Shown: one piece after another, positions 1 through 9,400 of the stretch
Numbering within the stretch: position 1 is the stretch's first letter
How the letters are laid out: each line of letters starts with the position of its first letter
From: Saxidomus purpurata
Lineage: Eukaryota; Mollusca; Bivalvia; Venerida; Veneridae
Length of the DNA stretch: 64,000 nt
Assembly: GCA_022818135.1 (NCBI GenBank)
Contig: JAFMSR010000007.1
Location: forward strand, 5,349,224-5,413,223
Direction: 5' to 3'
The notes under the pieces: generated by a model
Told to the model about the DNA's origin: nothing
Databases searched by the model: none
The model's input: the letters and a program-made list of their open reading frames with translations, nothing else
Program-made: the position numbers and the translations under genes

Positions 1-754
1 AATGTGCTAAGACAGGATTTCGAAACAACAATTATATCCGCTGAGGAATGGTGGTTTGTTTTCATCTGGAGAAGTTGAATTAAAAAGTAAGTTTCTTCTC
101 ATTAATTTGTTTATTTCAAATACCTTTTGCACTTTTTTAATCTACATATTGTAAATTCCATTAAACCCGAGAGTATACAATATTGCCAACTTAATAACAA
201 GCTATAGATTAAAAGTTATTCATATTTATTCGATTATATTTTACTCACAATGAGCATTTACCCATTTTGTATGTTTCGGTTTAACGTTGGCTTGGTAAGG
301 GCGGAATTATGATGTCTCAACTAAATCATTCTAAAATCAGGTCTGGGAAGTATTGTTATTGCGTATTTTTTATAAGCGTAGTTTAATGGGAAATATACAA
401 TTCCATTCAAATGACAGACTGCATGAAAACTAAAATGTAATTTCAATAAGAATTACTTAAATTGACTTTAATTCAAAATTTAAGTAAAGAGGTTTCAACT
501 TTAAAGTAGTTAAAAGAATTTATGTAAATTTCATTGTGAATTAAATCCTAGTTTTCGTACAATGACATGTGAAAAAGGCTAAATATCCCATGAACACATC
601 CGTCTGTGCGATTGATGGATACTTTTAACATTTATGATTAAATACTCGAGCACATAAGATGCTACAATCTATACAATTTTTGTATTAATTGCACATGTAT
701 ACACATGAGTCTTATTATTTTCATACCTGCTTATGAAATGAAATCTTTCTACAG
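1..754. other. No supported gene; possible upstream exon of the OTU unit
   Basis: AT-rich sequence without a convincing ORF. At about 30-92 a short open stretch ends at a GTAAGT donor-like site and could be an exon upstream of the OTU-domain unit that follows. I cannot confirm its frame or family. Nothing else is recognisable here. Confidence 0.3.
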
Positions 755-2019
755 AATGACGTTGTTACAAACAGTGAAGGGCTTAATAGCAAGACAACAA
801 ACAGATGAACTTAAAATATGTTTAACAGATTTAAAGAAATTTATAACAGACAAAGAAGTATCTCCAAATGCAGGAATTATGGTGACACGCCAATCAAGGA
901 ATATATAAAACCAGTCCAAACAACAGGAAATGGCAATTGTCTGTTCAATGCAGCATCTATTTGTATACGAGGTACATTTGTTTTTCAGTGTCCTTAATTT
1001 CGTTTTGCGAAACTTTAGCATGTTTTTGGGAAAGGCTGAATTATAAAAAGTATTTCTTTCAACTCATTTTATTTTTGCTGAAGCAAAGTATAAACAGGAA
1101 ACACATTTTTTGTATTGAAGAAATCAATAATAATGCAAATAAGTACACTTATTTTATTAATGGCGAATGCATATTTTAACTCGACTTAGATGCATATGAT
1201 CTGCTCTTGTCCGTTCGTACGTCCAACAATATCTCGCTGTGTGCAATGCTTCATTCTAAAGATGGGCGAGGGGCATCCGTATAATGTGGACATTATTCTA
1301 GAAATACTTTTAATTTTTTTAAAGGTGATGAAACTTTGTCAGAGGTTTAATGAACGGCAACAGCTATTACATTGCATTCCTTTGCTGAAAAGCTGGAAAA
1401 ACACGAATGTTTTGAATCCGTACTGCTACATTCAGATTCAACATTGACATTAGATAGTTACAGAGCAATCAGTCTGACGGAAGATGCTAGTGAACGTTTC
1501 GGTGAACAAATGTCATTTACAGAGTCAATACGCAAAATGGGATTGAAAACATGCGACAATAAAAGCTGGTCATCGTTTATGCATATTCTGGCACTTTCTC
1601 TAGTCCTAGAAAGACCTATTTGGTCAGTTTATCCAGAGGCTAATAAAGCGTTACGTCCACTCCTTCATCGCAAGATAACAGTTACTACAGCAGCTGAAAG
1701 AAAGCCGCTTTACATTATGTGGACAAGGGATGGCAATTTAGATGCACGAACAGGCGTAGTATTTGAACCAAACCATTTTGTGTCACTCATACCTAACGAA
1801 AACAATTCGATTAATGATTTTGAGAGTGACGATGATTGCTATCTGGATTTAATGGAAAATAGTGACTTGACCTATGTAACTTCAGACATCGCATCATCTG
1901 GCGAAACAAAAATACGTCAAAACAAAGAAGGTACATTTACACAACCAGATAATTTGATTAACACCGATTTAGTCAAAGAAGGGTCCGTCTATCTTCAACA
2001 AACCGCCGAGAAAACATAG
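755..2019 (+). pseudogene. OTU-like cysteine protease domain, decayed (N-terminal part of an OTU-piggyBac unit)
   Basis: The first exon begins after a TTTCTACAG acceptor (755) and ends at a GTACAT donor (971). The second begins after an AAAG acceptor (1325). The junction restores frame across GNGNCLFNA, the nucleophile-cysteine motif of OTU-family deubiquitinases; the usual Asp two residues before the Cys is Asn. The exon 2 reading includes WSSFMHILAL, SVYPEAN and FEPNHFVSL, the last placing the expected catalytic His late in the domain. Damage: a one-base frameshift near 886, two adjacent stops (TAA TGA) near 1349-1354, and TAG at 2017. After that TAG the same frame stays open into the repeat linker, so the units were once one protein. 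OTU proteases remove ubiquitin; any activity here is lost. OTU-like domains also occur in transposon proteins. Confidence 0.6.
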
Positions 2020-2073
2020 TCACAACCAGCTCAAAAATGTGAAGATACTGATGATCCTTTTTTTACGCGTTTA

Positions 2074-3566
2074 ATGGATTTGGACGTGATAGATGTTCAA
2101 ACCCTACCGGTAGAAAAACCATCGCTAAAGCTTAGTAGAGAAGATACGCAGGCAGAACGGCAGGTACAGGAAGATATGGAGACTGTAGATAAACCGGCAA
2201 CAAGCAATAATGGCATATGTGACATTGATAGCTTTACACCAACCGAAGAATTGCCGCTGAAAGAGCTTGCAGCAACGGTCCCAGAAGCTGAAGATTCACT
2301 TGCTTCAAGCAATAAAGTGATTTGCGACAGAGAGGGATTTACACACACCGATGCTCTTCCGCTGAAAGAGCAGTCTAAGAGGTTTACAATGGCTGAAGAT
2401 AAATATTCTACAAGTGATGGGTTTAAAACTCTGAATGATATGACACTGAAGGAGGTCGCTGAAAAGGTTTCAAAGTCTGGCGATAAACCCACCACAAGCG
2501 ATAATGACGTAAGCAGCAGTGATGGGTTTACAACAACGTATGCTATGCCAATGACGCAGTCGGCTGGAAAATTTACCGGGGCTGACGATAAACATGTTGT
2601 AGAAGATGATGACGTACACGACAGTGATGGATTTAAAACTACGGACGAAATGCTACTTAAGGAGCTTGCTGAAAAGTTTTCAAAGGCTGGGGATAAACCG
2701 TCTACAATCGAAAATGACGTATGCAGTAAGGATGAGTGTATAAGCACGGATGATATGCCAGCTGACAAGTTTACCAAGGCTGACGATAAACATGCTATAG
2801 AAGATGATGTCGTACACGACAGTGATGGATTTACAACCTCGGACGAAATGTCACTTAAGGAGCTTGCTGAAAAGTTTACGAGGGTTTGCGATAAATCTGC
2901 TACAAACAATAATGGCGTATGCAAGAGTGATGGGTATACAAGCACGGATAATATGCCACTGAAGGAGTTGGCTAACACGTTTACTAAGGCTGAAGAAAAA
3001 CATGCTGTAGAAGATGATTTCGTACACGACAGTGATGGATTTACAACCTCGAACGAAATGTCACTTAAGGAGCTTACTGAAAAGTTTACGAGGGTTTGCG
3101 ATACATCTGCTACAAACAATAATGGCGTATGCAAGAGTGATGGGTATACAAGCACGGATGATATGCCACTGAAGGAGTTGGCTAACACGTTTACTAAGGC
3201 TGAAGATAAACATGCTGTAGAAGATGATGTCGTACACGACAGTGATGGATTTACAACCTCGGACGAAATGTGACTGAAGGAGTTTGCTGAAAAGTTTACA
3301 AGGGTTTGCGATAAATCTGCTACAAACAATAATGGCGTATGCAAGAGTGATGGGTATACAAGCACGGATGATATGCCATAAAGGAGTTGGTTGACAAATT
3401 TATCAAGGCTGACGATAAACATGCTGTAGAAAATGATGTCGTACACGACAGTGATGGATTTACAACCTCGGACGAAATGCCACTGAAGGAGCTTGCTAAA
3501 ACGTTTATGCAGGCTGAACATGCTACAGCTGATGAGCACCTAGACGGCAGTAAATATATAAAGTAA
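2074..3566 (+). repeat. 210-bp coding tandem repeat (two 35-residue halves) linking OTU and piggyBac parts
   Basis: Acidic, Ser/Thr-rich repeats occupy the same reading frame as the OTU exon. The best-conserved copies begin at 2821, 3031 and 3241, exactly 210 bp apart. Each has two related halves of about 35 residues with cores DGFTTSDEMSLKELAEKF and DGYTSTDDMPLKELANTF; more diverged halves extend upstream to about 2200. Frame is lost at a TGA (3271-3273) and at a small deletion near 3379, and repeats continue out of frame to about 3535. It probably acted as a disordered spacer. The long antisense reading over this interval is a shadow of the repeats. Confidence 0.7.
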
Positions 3567-3812
3567 GAAATATCCTGAAAACGTCAAACTGAAAAACATA
3601 TAGAGTCTGCAGATAAACATACCACACAGTATGAGAACAAAAAGGAAAATGTCGGCGTTTTAACTACAGACGAAATGCCACTAAAGCAGTTTGCTAGCAC
3701 ACAACTTAATGTGGCGTCAAAACGAAAATCGCAAAACATCGTACCTGGACAAACCGGGAATGCAGATATATGTAAAGGAGCCAAGAAGAACTAAAAAAGA
3801 CTTGATTCAGAG

Positions 3813-4651
3813 TTGCACCCGCAACCACATCAGCACAAAATACATACACAATCTGAGAAAACGGCAAGCGTTTCTTATAAATTGCAGTCAGGAGAAACAT
3901 CTTCCTCAGAAGGGGAAAGTGGTGATGACTTTGAAAGTGACATAGACCTTGACCTGTATAACAGTGAATCGGAAACATCAGACGAAAGTGAAGAAGAAAT
4001 GGAATATGCCGAAGTAAGTAGTAGTATTCAATGACTGTCGAGATTACACAGAATAGAAGATAAATCGTTTCTAGGTCCAACACCTGGTCCAAATAAGCCC
4101 CTGTCGGCAACAAATTCGCCTCTCAACTTCTTTTATGAAGTTTTTCCTGAAGCAATATTTCATCTAATTGTCAAGTCAACAAATGATTATATTCCGATTT
4201 ACACGGCGCATAGACAAACATCGGACAAAATTTGGACAAATAAAATATTTACACCTGTAACAGTGGATGTTATGAAGGCCTATTTTGGAATTCGCATGAT
4301 AATGGCGTTAGACCCAAAACCAAGCGTAGACGATTATTGGTCGTCCAACCCTTCGTTAAGAAATTCAAGAATCGCAGATACAATGTCTAGGCAAAAGTTT
4401 AAACTAATACAAAGATATTTTCACGTAAATGACCCTACAAAAGACCCAATGCGTATAAAAGATCAATCAAAAGCAAAAGATCTTGCACGAAAAGACCCGC
4501 TGTATAAAGCATCGCCCTTGCTGGAGAAAGTGCGGCAAAACAGTAATCGGCTATACAATATGCACCAAGAGGTATCCGTTGACGAGGCCATGATCAAGTG
4601 TCACGGCCAACACTGGGGAATTGTTGGAGCTCCGAACAAACCGGCCAATTA
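3813..4651 (+). pseudogene. piggyBac-type transposase, N-terminal and early catalytic region, decayed
   Basis: After a Glu/Ser-rich stretch (3890-4010) and a stop (4032), the frame resumes with PGPN and NFFYEVFPEAIFHLIVKSTN. It continues through KFKLIQRYFHVND and VSVDEAMIKCHG (about 4570-4610). This is the order of motifs in DDE_Tnp_1_7 (piggyBac) transposases, and VDE contains the first catalytic aspartate. The reading ends at a stop right after GAPNKPAN, where family members normally continue. The central catalytic region with the later aspartates is not found before the C-terminal exon at 4931, so several hundred bases appear lost. PiggyBac enzymes perform TTAA-specific cut-and-paste transposition; this copy cannot be catalytic. 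Confidence 0.8.
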
Positions 4652-4930
4652 AACTATATAAACAGTTTCATCTCAAAGTAAGTGTAATAATATTTTCCAA
4701 GGTGCATGTACATACTTTTCCAAGGTACATGTACATACCCTGCTTATAATCACAAAACACAAAACGATCAGAGACGGTATGATTAAAAGGTTTTAAAAAT
4801 AATACTATTAAATTGCATTCCGGAAGCTTTCTTTATTAGGCATTGTGATTTACAAATAGAATACATTTTAAATAAAAATGATATATTGTATGTTCACATT
4901 TGATGTCAGTACATTTCTGTTTGTATAAAG

Positions 4931-6000
4931 GTTGCTGAACAGTTGATTGGGGGCTATTCTGATAGAGTACGACAAGCCAGACAGTCAGACCCAGAATCAC
5001 TATCACACACTTCTATCTCCAACCACCAGTCGATTTCATTCAAAGGTCGTGCCAAAGCTTGTCGCTACTGTATTAAGATGAAAATGAAGACGGAAGGAGG
5101 AAGAACAAGAGAAACAACATTTGGATGTGCACAATGCAATGTTAACTTACATAAGTACGAATTATACATATCAGGCAACATTTTTGCAGAATAACACTTT
5201 TGAAATTCAGACAATAGAACAGTCCTTTATAAATAAAGCAAACCAGATTAAGCAAAACAGCCATTACATAATCATATTTGCGATGTATATTTAAGAAAAC
5301 AAAAAAATGTAGTTGCTTTCTATAAGCATATTAATTTATAAATATACATTCACATTTAGTATTTTCTTCTGGCATATTTGATGTATCTTTGTTTTCCTTG
5401 TAGACCGTGTTTCATAGCCTATCATCAATCATTTGAGAGAAAAGTGAGTTCTGTTGATAAAGCTGTACAGACTGGTGATTACCTCATGACGCCAACGAAA
5501 GACAGGAAATCAGTTTCCAAAGTATCGAAAGGTACATTAATATTTTACTTTACCGCATTTCATAATATGCAAATAATCGATAACGATTAAATATGACTTA
5601 GATGTGACGTTTTATAAAATAGATAATGTTGGTGATCTTTGTCAAAGATTTCATTTGCTAAAATATTCGATATTTGTCCATGTTTTGTAAAAGACTAATA
5701 TCTTGTCTATGTTTTAGATGTTGGTAAAACGTCTGGTGTAAAACGACGATTGACAGTCGAAAGTACAGGTCTGTATCATATCTTGCTGAATTTTTATGAT
5801 TATGCTAAAAACATATACATGTATCATATTTTTGCAATATCAACAGTCTTTAAATTACTACAGAGTATTTTACTCAATTGGTTAATTGTTAATATAAATT
5901 ATAAAGTTTATTATAATTCAAATGAAACTTTCGTTGATTTTTGCAGACTTAGCTGGATGCACACAAATAAAATCTCCAAGGAAGAAAAGGCCTGTTCCGA
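4931..6000 (+). pseudogene. piggyBac C-terminal exons with split Cys/His zinc-binding domain
   Basis: Four exon-like blocks have GT/AG flanks. The first, 4931-5154, reads from an EQLIGGYSDR segment to CRYC and CAQC. The second, 5404-5531, opens with PCFIAYH and completes the CxxC..CxxC..CF..YH zinc-binding region typical of piggyBac C-termini; splicing 5154 to 5404 keeps frame. Small blocks follow at 5718-5768 and 5947-about 6000, the latter rich in Lys/Arg (SPRKKRP) and nuclear-localisation-like. The Polinton insertion begins 20 bp beyond. Introns inside a transposase C-terminus suggest host-gene-like processing of this unit before it decayed. Assignment of the last two blocks is inference. 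Confidence 0.6.
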
Positions 6001-6013
6001 AATATTATATATA

Positions 6014-6019
6014 TATATT
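6014..6019. repeat. Left target-site duplication (TATATT) of the Polinton
   Basis: TATATT lies directly before the element end AGTAGATG and recurs directly after the other end at 17615-17620. Six base pairs is the usual Maverick/Polinton target duplication. The surrounding (AT)n tract slightly weakens the inference. Confidence 0.85.
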
Positions 6020-6458
6020 AGTAGATGTGTTATGGTGTTTAAGGGTTTTTTTGTGCATGTGCAGATCAGGAGCAGGGATTATGACGTAATCGATTGCGCA
6101 ACTTAATCCTATTAAGCGGATTATAAGCGGATTATCACTTGAGTCGCTTTGATTGCGCAACTTAATCCCAATTGAGACTTAAGTAGCCATTGAAGCGCAA
6201 ATTAAAGCTGATTACTAAGTAAACAATTGACAAATAAATTTTAAATATTTGATCAAAACATTATTGAACAATCGTTGGATTAAATCATAAAGTTTAATGC
6301 TTAGAATTGTGTATCTGAGTCGCTTTGATTGCGCAACTTAATCCCAATTGAGACTTAAGTAGCCATTGAAGCGCAAATTAAAGCTGATTACTAAGTAAAC
6401 AATTGGCAAACGAATTTTAAATATTTGATCAAAACATTATTGAACAATCGTTGGATTA
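6020..6458 (+). repeat. Left terminal inverted repeat of the Polinton (439 bp)
   Basis: Matches the reverse complement of 17176-17614 over 439 bp. The only difference I found by eye is T at 6140 against C (G at 17494 on the plus strand). The outer end is AGTAGATGTG. Subterminal GCGCAACTTAATCC and AAGCGGATTA motifs are repeated. Confidence 0.93.
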
Positions 6459-6491
6459 AATCATAAAGTTTAATGCTTAGAATTGTGTATC
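6141..6491 (+). repeat. 176-bp tandem duplication in the left TIR
   Basis: Two head-to-tail copies start at GAGTCGCTTTGATTG (6141 and 6317). They differ at few positions (GACAAATA against GGCAAACG). Both TIRs carry the duplication, but the right TIR identity stops about 34 bp short of the second unit's end. This is expected if TIR copies are homogenised during replication. Confidence 0.85.
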
Positions 6492-6636
6492 CCTGGTAAC
6501 AGAGGGGGGCTAGCTAATACGTAAAGCGTTTAAATGAATGGACTACTGACTGATCGATTGTTCAAATTGACTGCGGACAGGTGGCTACTAATTGTATTTA
6601 TATGTTTACTAATATATTTTGCGGCGATTAAGAAAC

Positions 6637-7092
6637 ATGGGGTCGGCAACTGCGGAGTTTAATAGAGGTTTCGACGTAGCTCAGCAAAGGGTCGTCTGCA
6701 TGCTAGAGCTTTCGTTGCAAATACATTACGCCAAAGCGATCACCAACAAGTCGGAGAAGGTTGGTCGCTTGCTATGTACAGGCTGCAAGTACAATCGCCT
6801 CTCGCAGCGCGATCATTCTTGCATCGTGCCAGGTCCGGTGGGCAAACTCGATCACTACTTCTGGAACGTTTTGGAAATACTAGACGAAGAGCGTGTGATC
6901 GAGAGCTGGTATAGCTCACAGTCGTGCACGGGGTTCGAACGAGCAGTGCTGGACATGTACATGCTAAAAATAAGATGCCAAGATTACAGGGAGACAACTA
7001 TGAAAAACGTTAGCTGGCAGAGAAGCGTATCCCGGATTGCTCAGACAATGCTCGGATCTGAAAAGCTGCATCAGATTGGTAAGGTGTTGTGA
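6637..7092 (+). CDS. Small Polinton protein with CxxC..HxxC zinc-finger-like motif
   Basis: A 151-residue reading from ATG 6637; an in-frame TTG lies 18 bp upstream but is unlikely to be used. Around residues 46-62 it contains CTGC followed by SQRDHSC, a possible zinc-binding knuckle. The rest is helical and charged, with no signal peptide or membrane segment. It is the first gene inside the left TIR, and a TATA-like run (TATTTATATG) lies at about 6595-6604. Small proteins with a CxxC...SQxxHxC pattern recur, as I recall, in animal Polinton-like elements, but I know of no established function. Binding to nucleic acid or a virion role would be inference. The reading is intact. Confidence 0.6.
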   Translation: MGSATAEFNRGFDVAQQRVVCMLELSLQIHYAKAITNKSEKVGRLLCTGCKYNRLSQRDHSCIVPGPVGKLDHYFWNVLEILDEERVIESWYSSQSCTGFERAVLDMYMLKIRCQDYRETTMKNVSWQRSVSRIAQTMLGSEKLHQIGKVL

Positions 7093-7104
7093 GACTGTAC
7101 GCTT

Positions 7105-7116
7105 TGCGCATGCGCG
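7105..7116. promoter_or_regulatory. NRF1-like GC palindrome upstream of the ATPase gene
   Basis: TGCGCATGCGCG matches the NRF1 consensus YGCGCAYGCGC. It lies 63 bp before the ATPase start and 13 bp after the preceding gene's stop, in otherwise AT-rich DNA. That is a plausible proximal promoter site, though other factors bind similar palindromes. Confidence 0.35.
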
Positions 7117-7178
7117 TTCAGACAGAGAAAAGTTACAACGTTATTACGTTCTCTCGATAGTTTATGATTAAAGCTAAA

Positions 7179-8013
7179 ATGGAGAACGTTGACATTAGCA
7201 GTTTCAAGAGTAGGGAATGCGAACACTTTACGGACGAAAATGATTCACTGCTGAAGTTTATTGCTCCAGCGACATTAATGCTGGTGCGTATGTAAATATA
7301 TACACGTATAATATATAGATTTCTACTTACCGGTACCTTGACTCGCACTTTTATACGCGTTTGCTAATTAATAATACTCGATATAAATCTGTTTTCAGGT
7401 CGGCCAGAGTAACTCCGGTAAGACGTCCTACATGCGGAAATTGGTCGAGATGGGAGATAAAATGTTTACAATCCCGCCTTCAAAATACATATGGCTTTAC
7501 AACATATACCAAGACTTGTATGACGAGATCGGGAATTCCGTACCGAACGTTCAATTTGAACAGGGTCTGCCCACAAGGTCGGACATTCAGCAGTGGGCTG
7601 AAACAGAGCGACACCTTGTGCTTATACTTGACGACCTATATCACCTGTTGATCAACTCTAGGGACATACTGGATTTGTTCGTTTTACTCTGTCACCATCT
7701 GACGGTAACGGTTATCATAAGTTGTCATAATATATTTATGAACTCAAAGTACGCGAAAACGATGACGACAAACTTGCATTATATTTTACTATTTAGACTG
7801 CAAAATCGCTTGCAGCTATCTACGCTAGGCACACAATTGTTCGTTCACAGTAAGAAGTCAAAACACTTCCTCGGCGTCTATGACGATGTCATGGCAGCGG
7901 ATCAATACAGCCCTTTGATCATCGATCTCAGTCCACAGACCAAACATTCGGATTATAAACTGCGGTCCAACATCTTACCTGGACAGCTACCTACGATATA
8001 CGAGCTGGAGTAG
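7179..8013 (+). CDS. FtsK/HerA-type genome-packaging ATPase, two exons (7179-7283, 7399-8013)
   Basis: Predicted 239 residues. Exon 1 (35 codons) ends with the hydrophobic strand before Walker A. The intron 7284-7398 (115 bp) has a GTGCGT donor and TTTTCAG acceptor and is in phase 0. Exon 2 opens with the P-loop GQSNSGKT (about residues 37-44). Walker B is LVLILDD (about 108-114), followed by a sensor-like ISCHN strand (about 142-146) and TTNLHYILLF. This arrangement and size match the A32/FtsK-HerA packaging ATPases of Polintons, adintoviruses and virophages, which drive DNA into the capsid. Without the splice the P-loop lacks its preceding strand and an ATG. The gene lies between the Cys/His protein and the frameshifted conserved gene. 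Its last ~23 codons are duplicated downstream. Confidence 0.88.
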
Positions 8014-8390
8014 TTAGGGATTTAAAGCGGATTAGACGGGTTGTGTATCGAGCAGAGCAGACAGTTATATGATACGCAATCAAGCAGACGACAGCACAAT
8101 AAATTGTATTGCCGTAAGAGGTATTAGCGCTCGTGTGCAACGGACAAGTTACTCGCTCGTTGCTGTACATTCGGATTATAAACTACGGTCAAACATCTTA
8201 CCTGGACAGATACCTTTGATATTCGAACTGAAGTAGTTAAAGTGGCTTAAAGCGGATTAGACTGGGCGTGTATCGAGCGAAGCAGACAGATATATGATAC
8301 GCAATCGAGCAGACGACAACATAATAAATTGTATCGCTGTATTTTATTGTATTAGTGCGCGTGTGGGATGGACAAAATTGCTCGTAATAT
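7945..8390 (+). repeat. 223-bp tandem duplication spanning the ATPase stop
   Basis: The block starting CATTCGGATTATAAAC at 7945 recurs at 8168. It includes the final ATPase codons and stop, AAAGCGGATTAGAC, the ATATGATACGCAATC segment and the GCTCGTGTG/GCGCGTGTG stretch. Copies are about 80% alike. Copy 2 runs into the start of the next gene at 8368, so that gene's promoter region may derive from the duplicated DNA. Confidence 0.8.
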
Positions 8391-9400
8391 TGACTTTTTA
8401 CGTTACTTGGTTGTTGCTGTACCAAGCCAGAGAAAACAGCTGCTTCGTGGCCTTTCGAGAGAACAGATACAAGTTCTTTCAGAAATTTGTCTAAATCTGC
8501 TGCACGGAAACTTCGAGATTGCGGACGAGGACTTCTTGGCTCTCAGCAAACACAAAAGCACTTTGAGAAAATTGGCAGTGAAGTCTATTGATAACAATAC
8601 GAAGCGGGAATTAATGTATAGAGACGCCAACGGAATAAGAACTTTAGTGTCTGCATTTCTGGCACAGTTCGACAAAGATTCCGAAAGTGACTCGTCCCTC
8701 AGTGACGAGCATAGTTCACCGCAGAAGCCCGTATCGGTTAAGTCAAACAGTGCCGGAACAAATGCATGTGGGAACAGCTGGAACAGAGAAGGGCTTTCGC
8801 AAGCTGATACTGATACCGGCGTGTCGCTATCAGCAGCTGATTCAGAAGCAGCAGCAGCAGCAGCAGCAGCAACAACATCGGAAACAGAGTCCGACACAAG
8901 GGGAAAAAAAAGATATCCGGGAGACAGAAGTTTTCTCGACTGCTTCACCGGGAGTGCGGAAAAAGCATTCTTTGAATGATGAAATGAACACTGGTGGTGC
9001 CGCCTCAGAAATGGGCGAATCTGTTTCAGTTAAAAATCAGCAGTCAGTCAGTGATCATATAATGGGAATGATAAGTCAAACGTTTCCCAGGACTTACAGG
9101 GAAAAGGCCATATCTCTGTTACTCTATCTGTTACAGTTTGGAAAAGGCGTCGTACAAGTAGACAGGTCGGGTGCATTGCGCATAAATGACAGAAGAATGG
9201 AATCCAGTATCGTAGATTACATATACAGCTCCTTGGTGAGCGAGGGGACAGAACGCCAGCCAGACGACTTTGACTATTTTGAAATGGCAATGGGCCAAAT
9301 TAATGTGCCTGCTCGTTTGTTAAAGAACAGAAGAAAACGAAAAGATGTTTCATTTGATGCGAGACCTAAAACAAAACGGACAAAATGGCTTTCCTACTGA
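8368..9400 (+). pseudogene. Conserved Polinton protein of unknown role, two modules in different frames around a CAG repeat
   Basis: The first frame (8368-8979, 203 residues from ATG 8368) has an N-terminal module with QRKQLLRGLSREQ (21-33), KHKSTLRKLA (61-70) and KR at 79-80, then a Ser/acidic linker and poly-Ala encoded by a (GCA)n run at about 8849-8874. A second frame, offset by one base and open from 8687 to 9400, reads the same run as poly-Gln. It continues into another folded-looking module (ISQTFPRTYREKAISLLLYLL ... NVPARLLKN) and a basic KRKR tail. From memory, both modules occur in a single protein in related animal elements, so an indel in or near the triplet run probably split the gene; programmed frameshifting is an alternative. 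The role is unknown, and a DNA-binding core protein is a guess from the basic tail. Confidence 0.55.

Noticed and set aside
2097..3539. 480-codon antisense ORF
   Set aside because: It is the shadow of the 210-bp coding repeats on the plus strand; repeats divisible by three keep several frames open.
8687..9048. Independent poly-Gln protein N-terminus
   Set aside because: This part overlaps the conserved frame-1 module and reads the linker out of frame; only the region beyond the triplet run looks genuinely coding.
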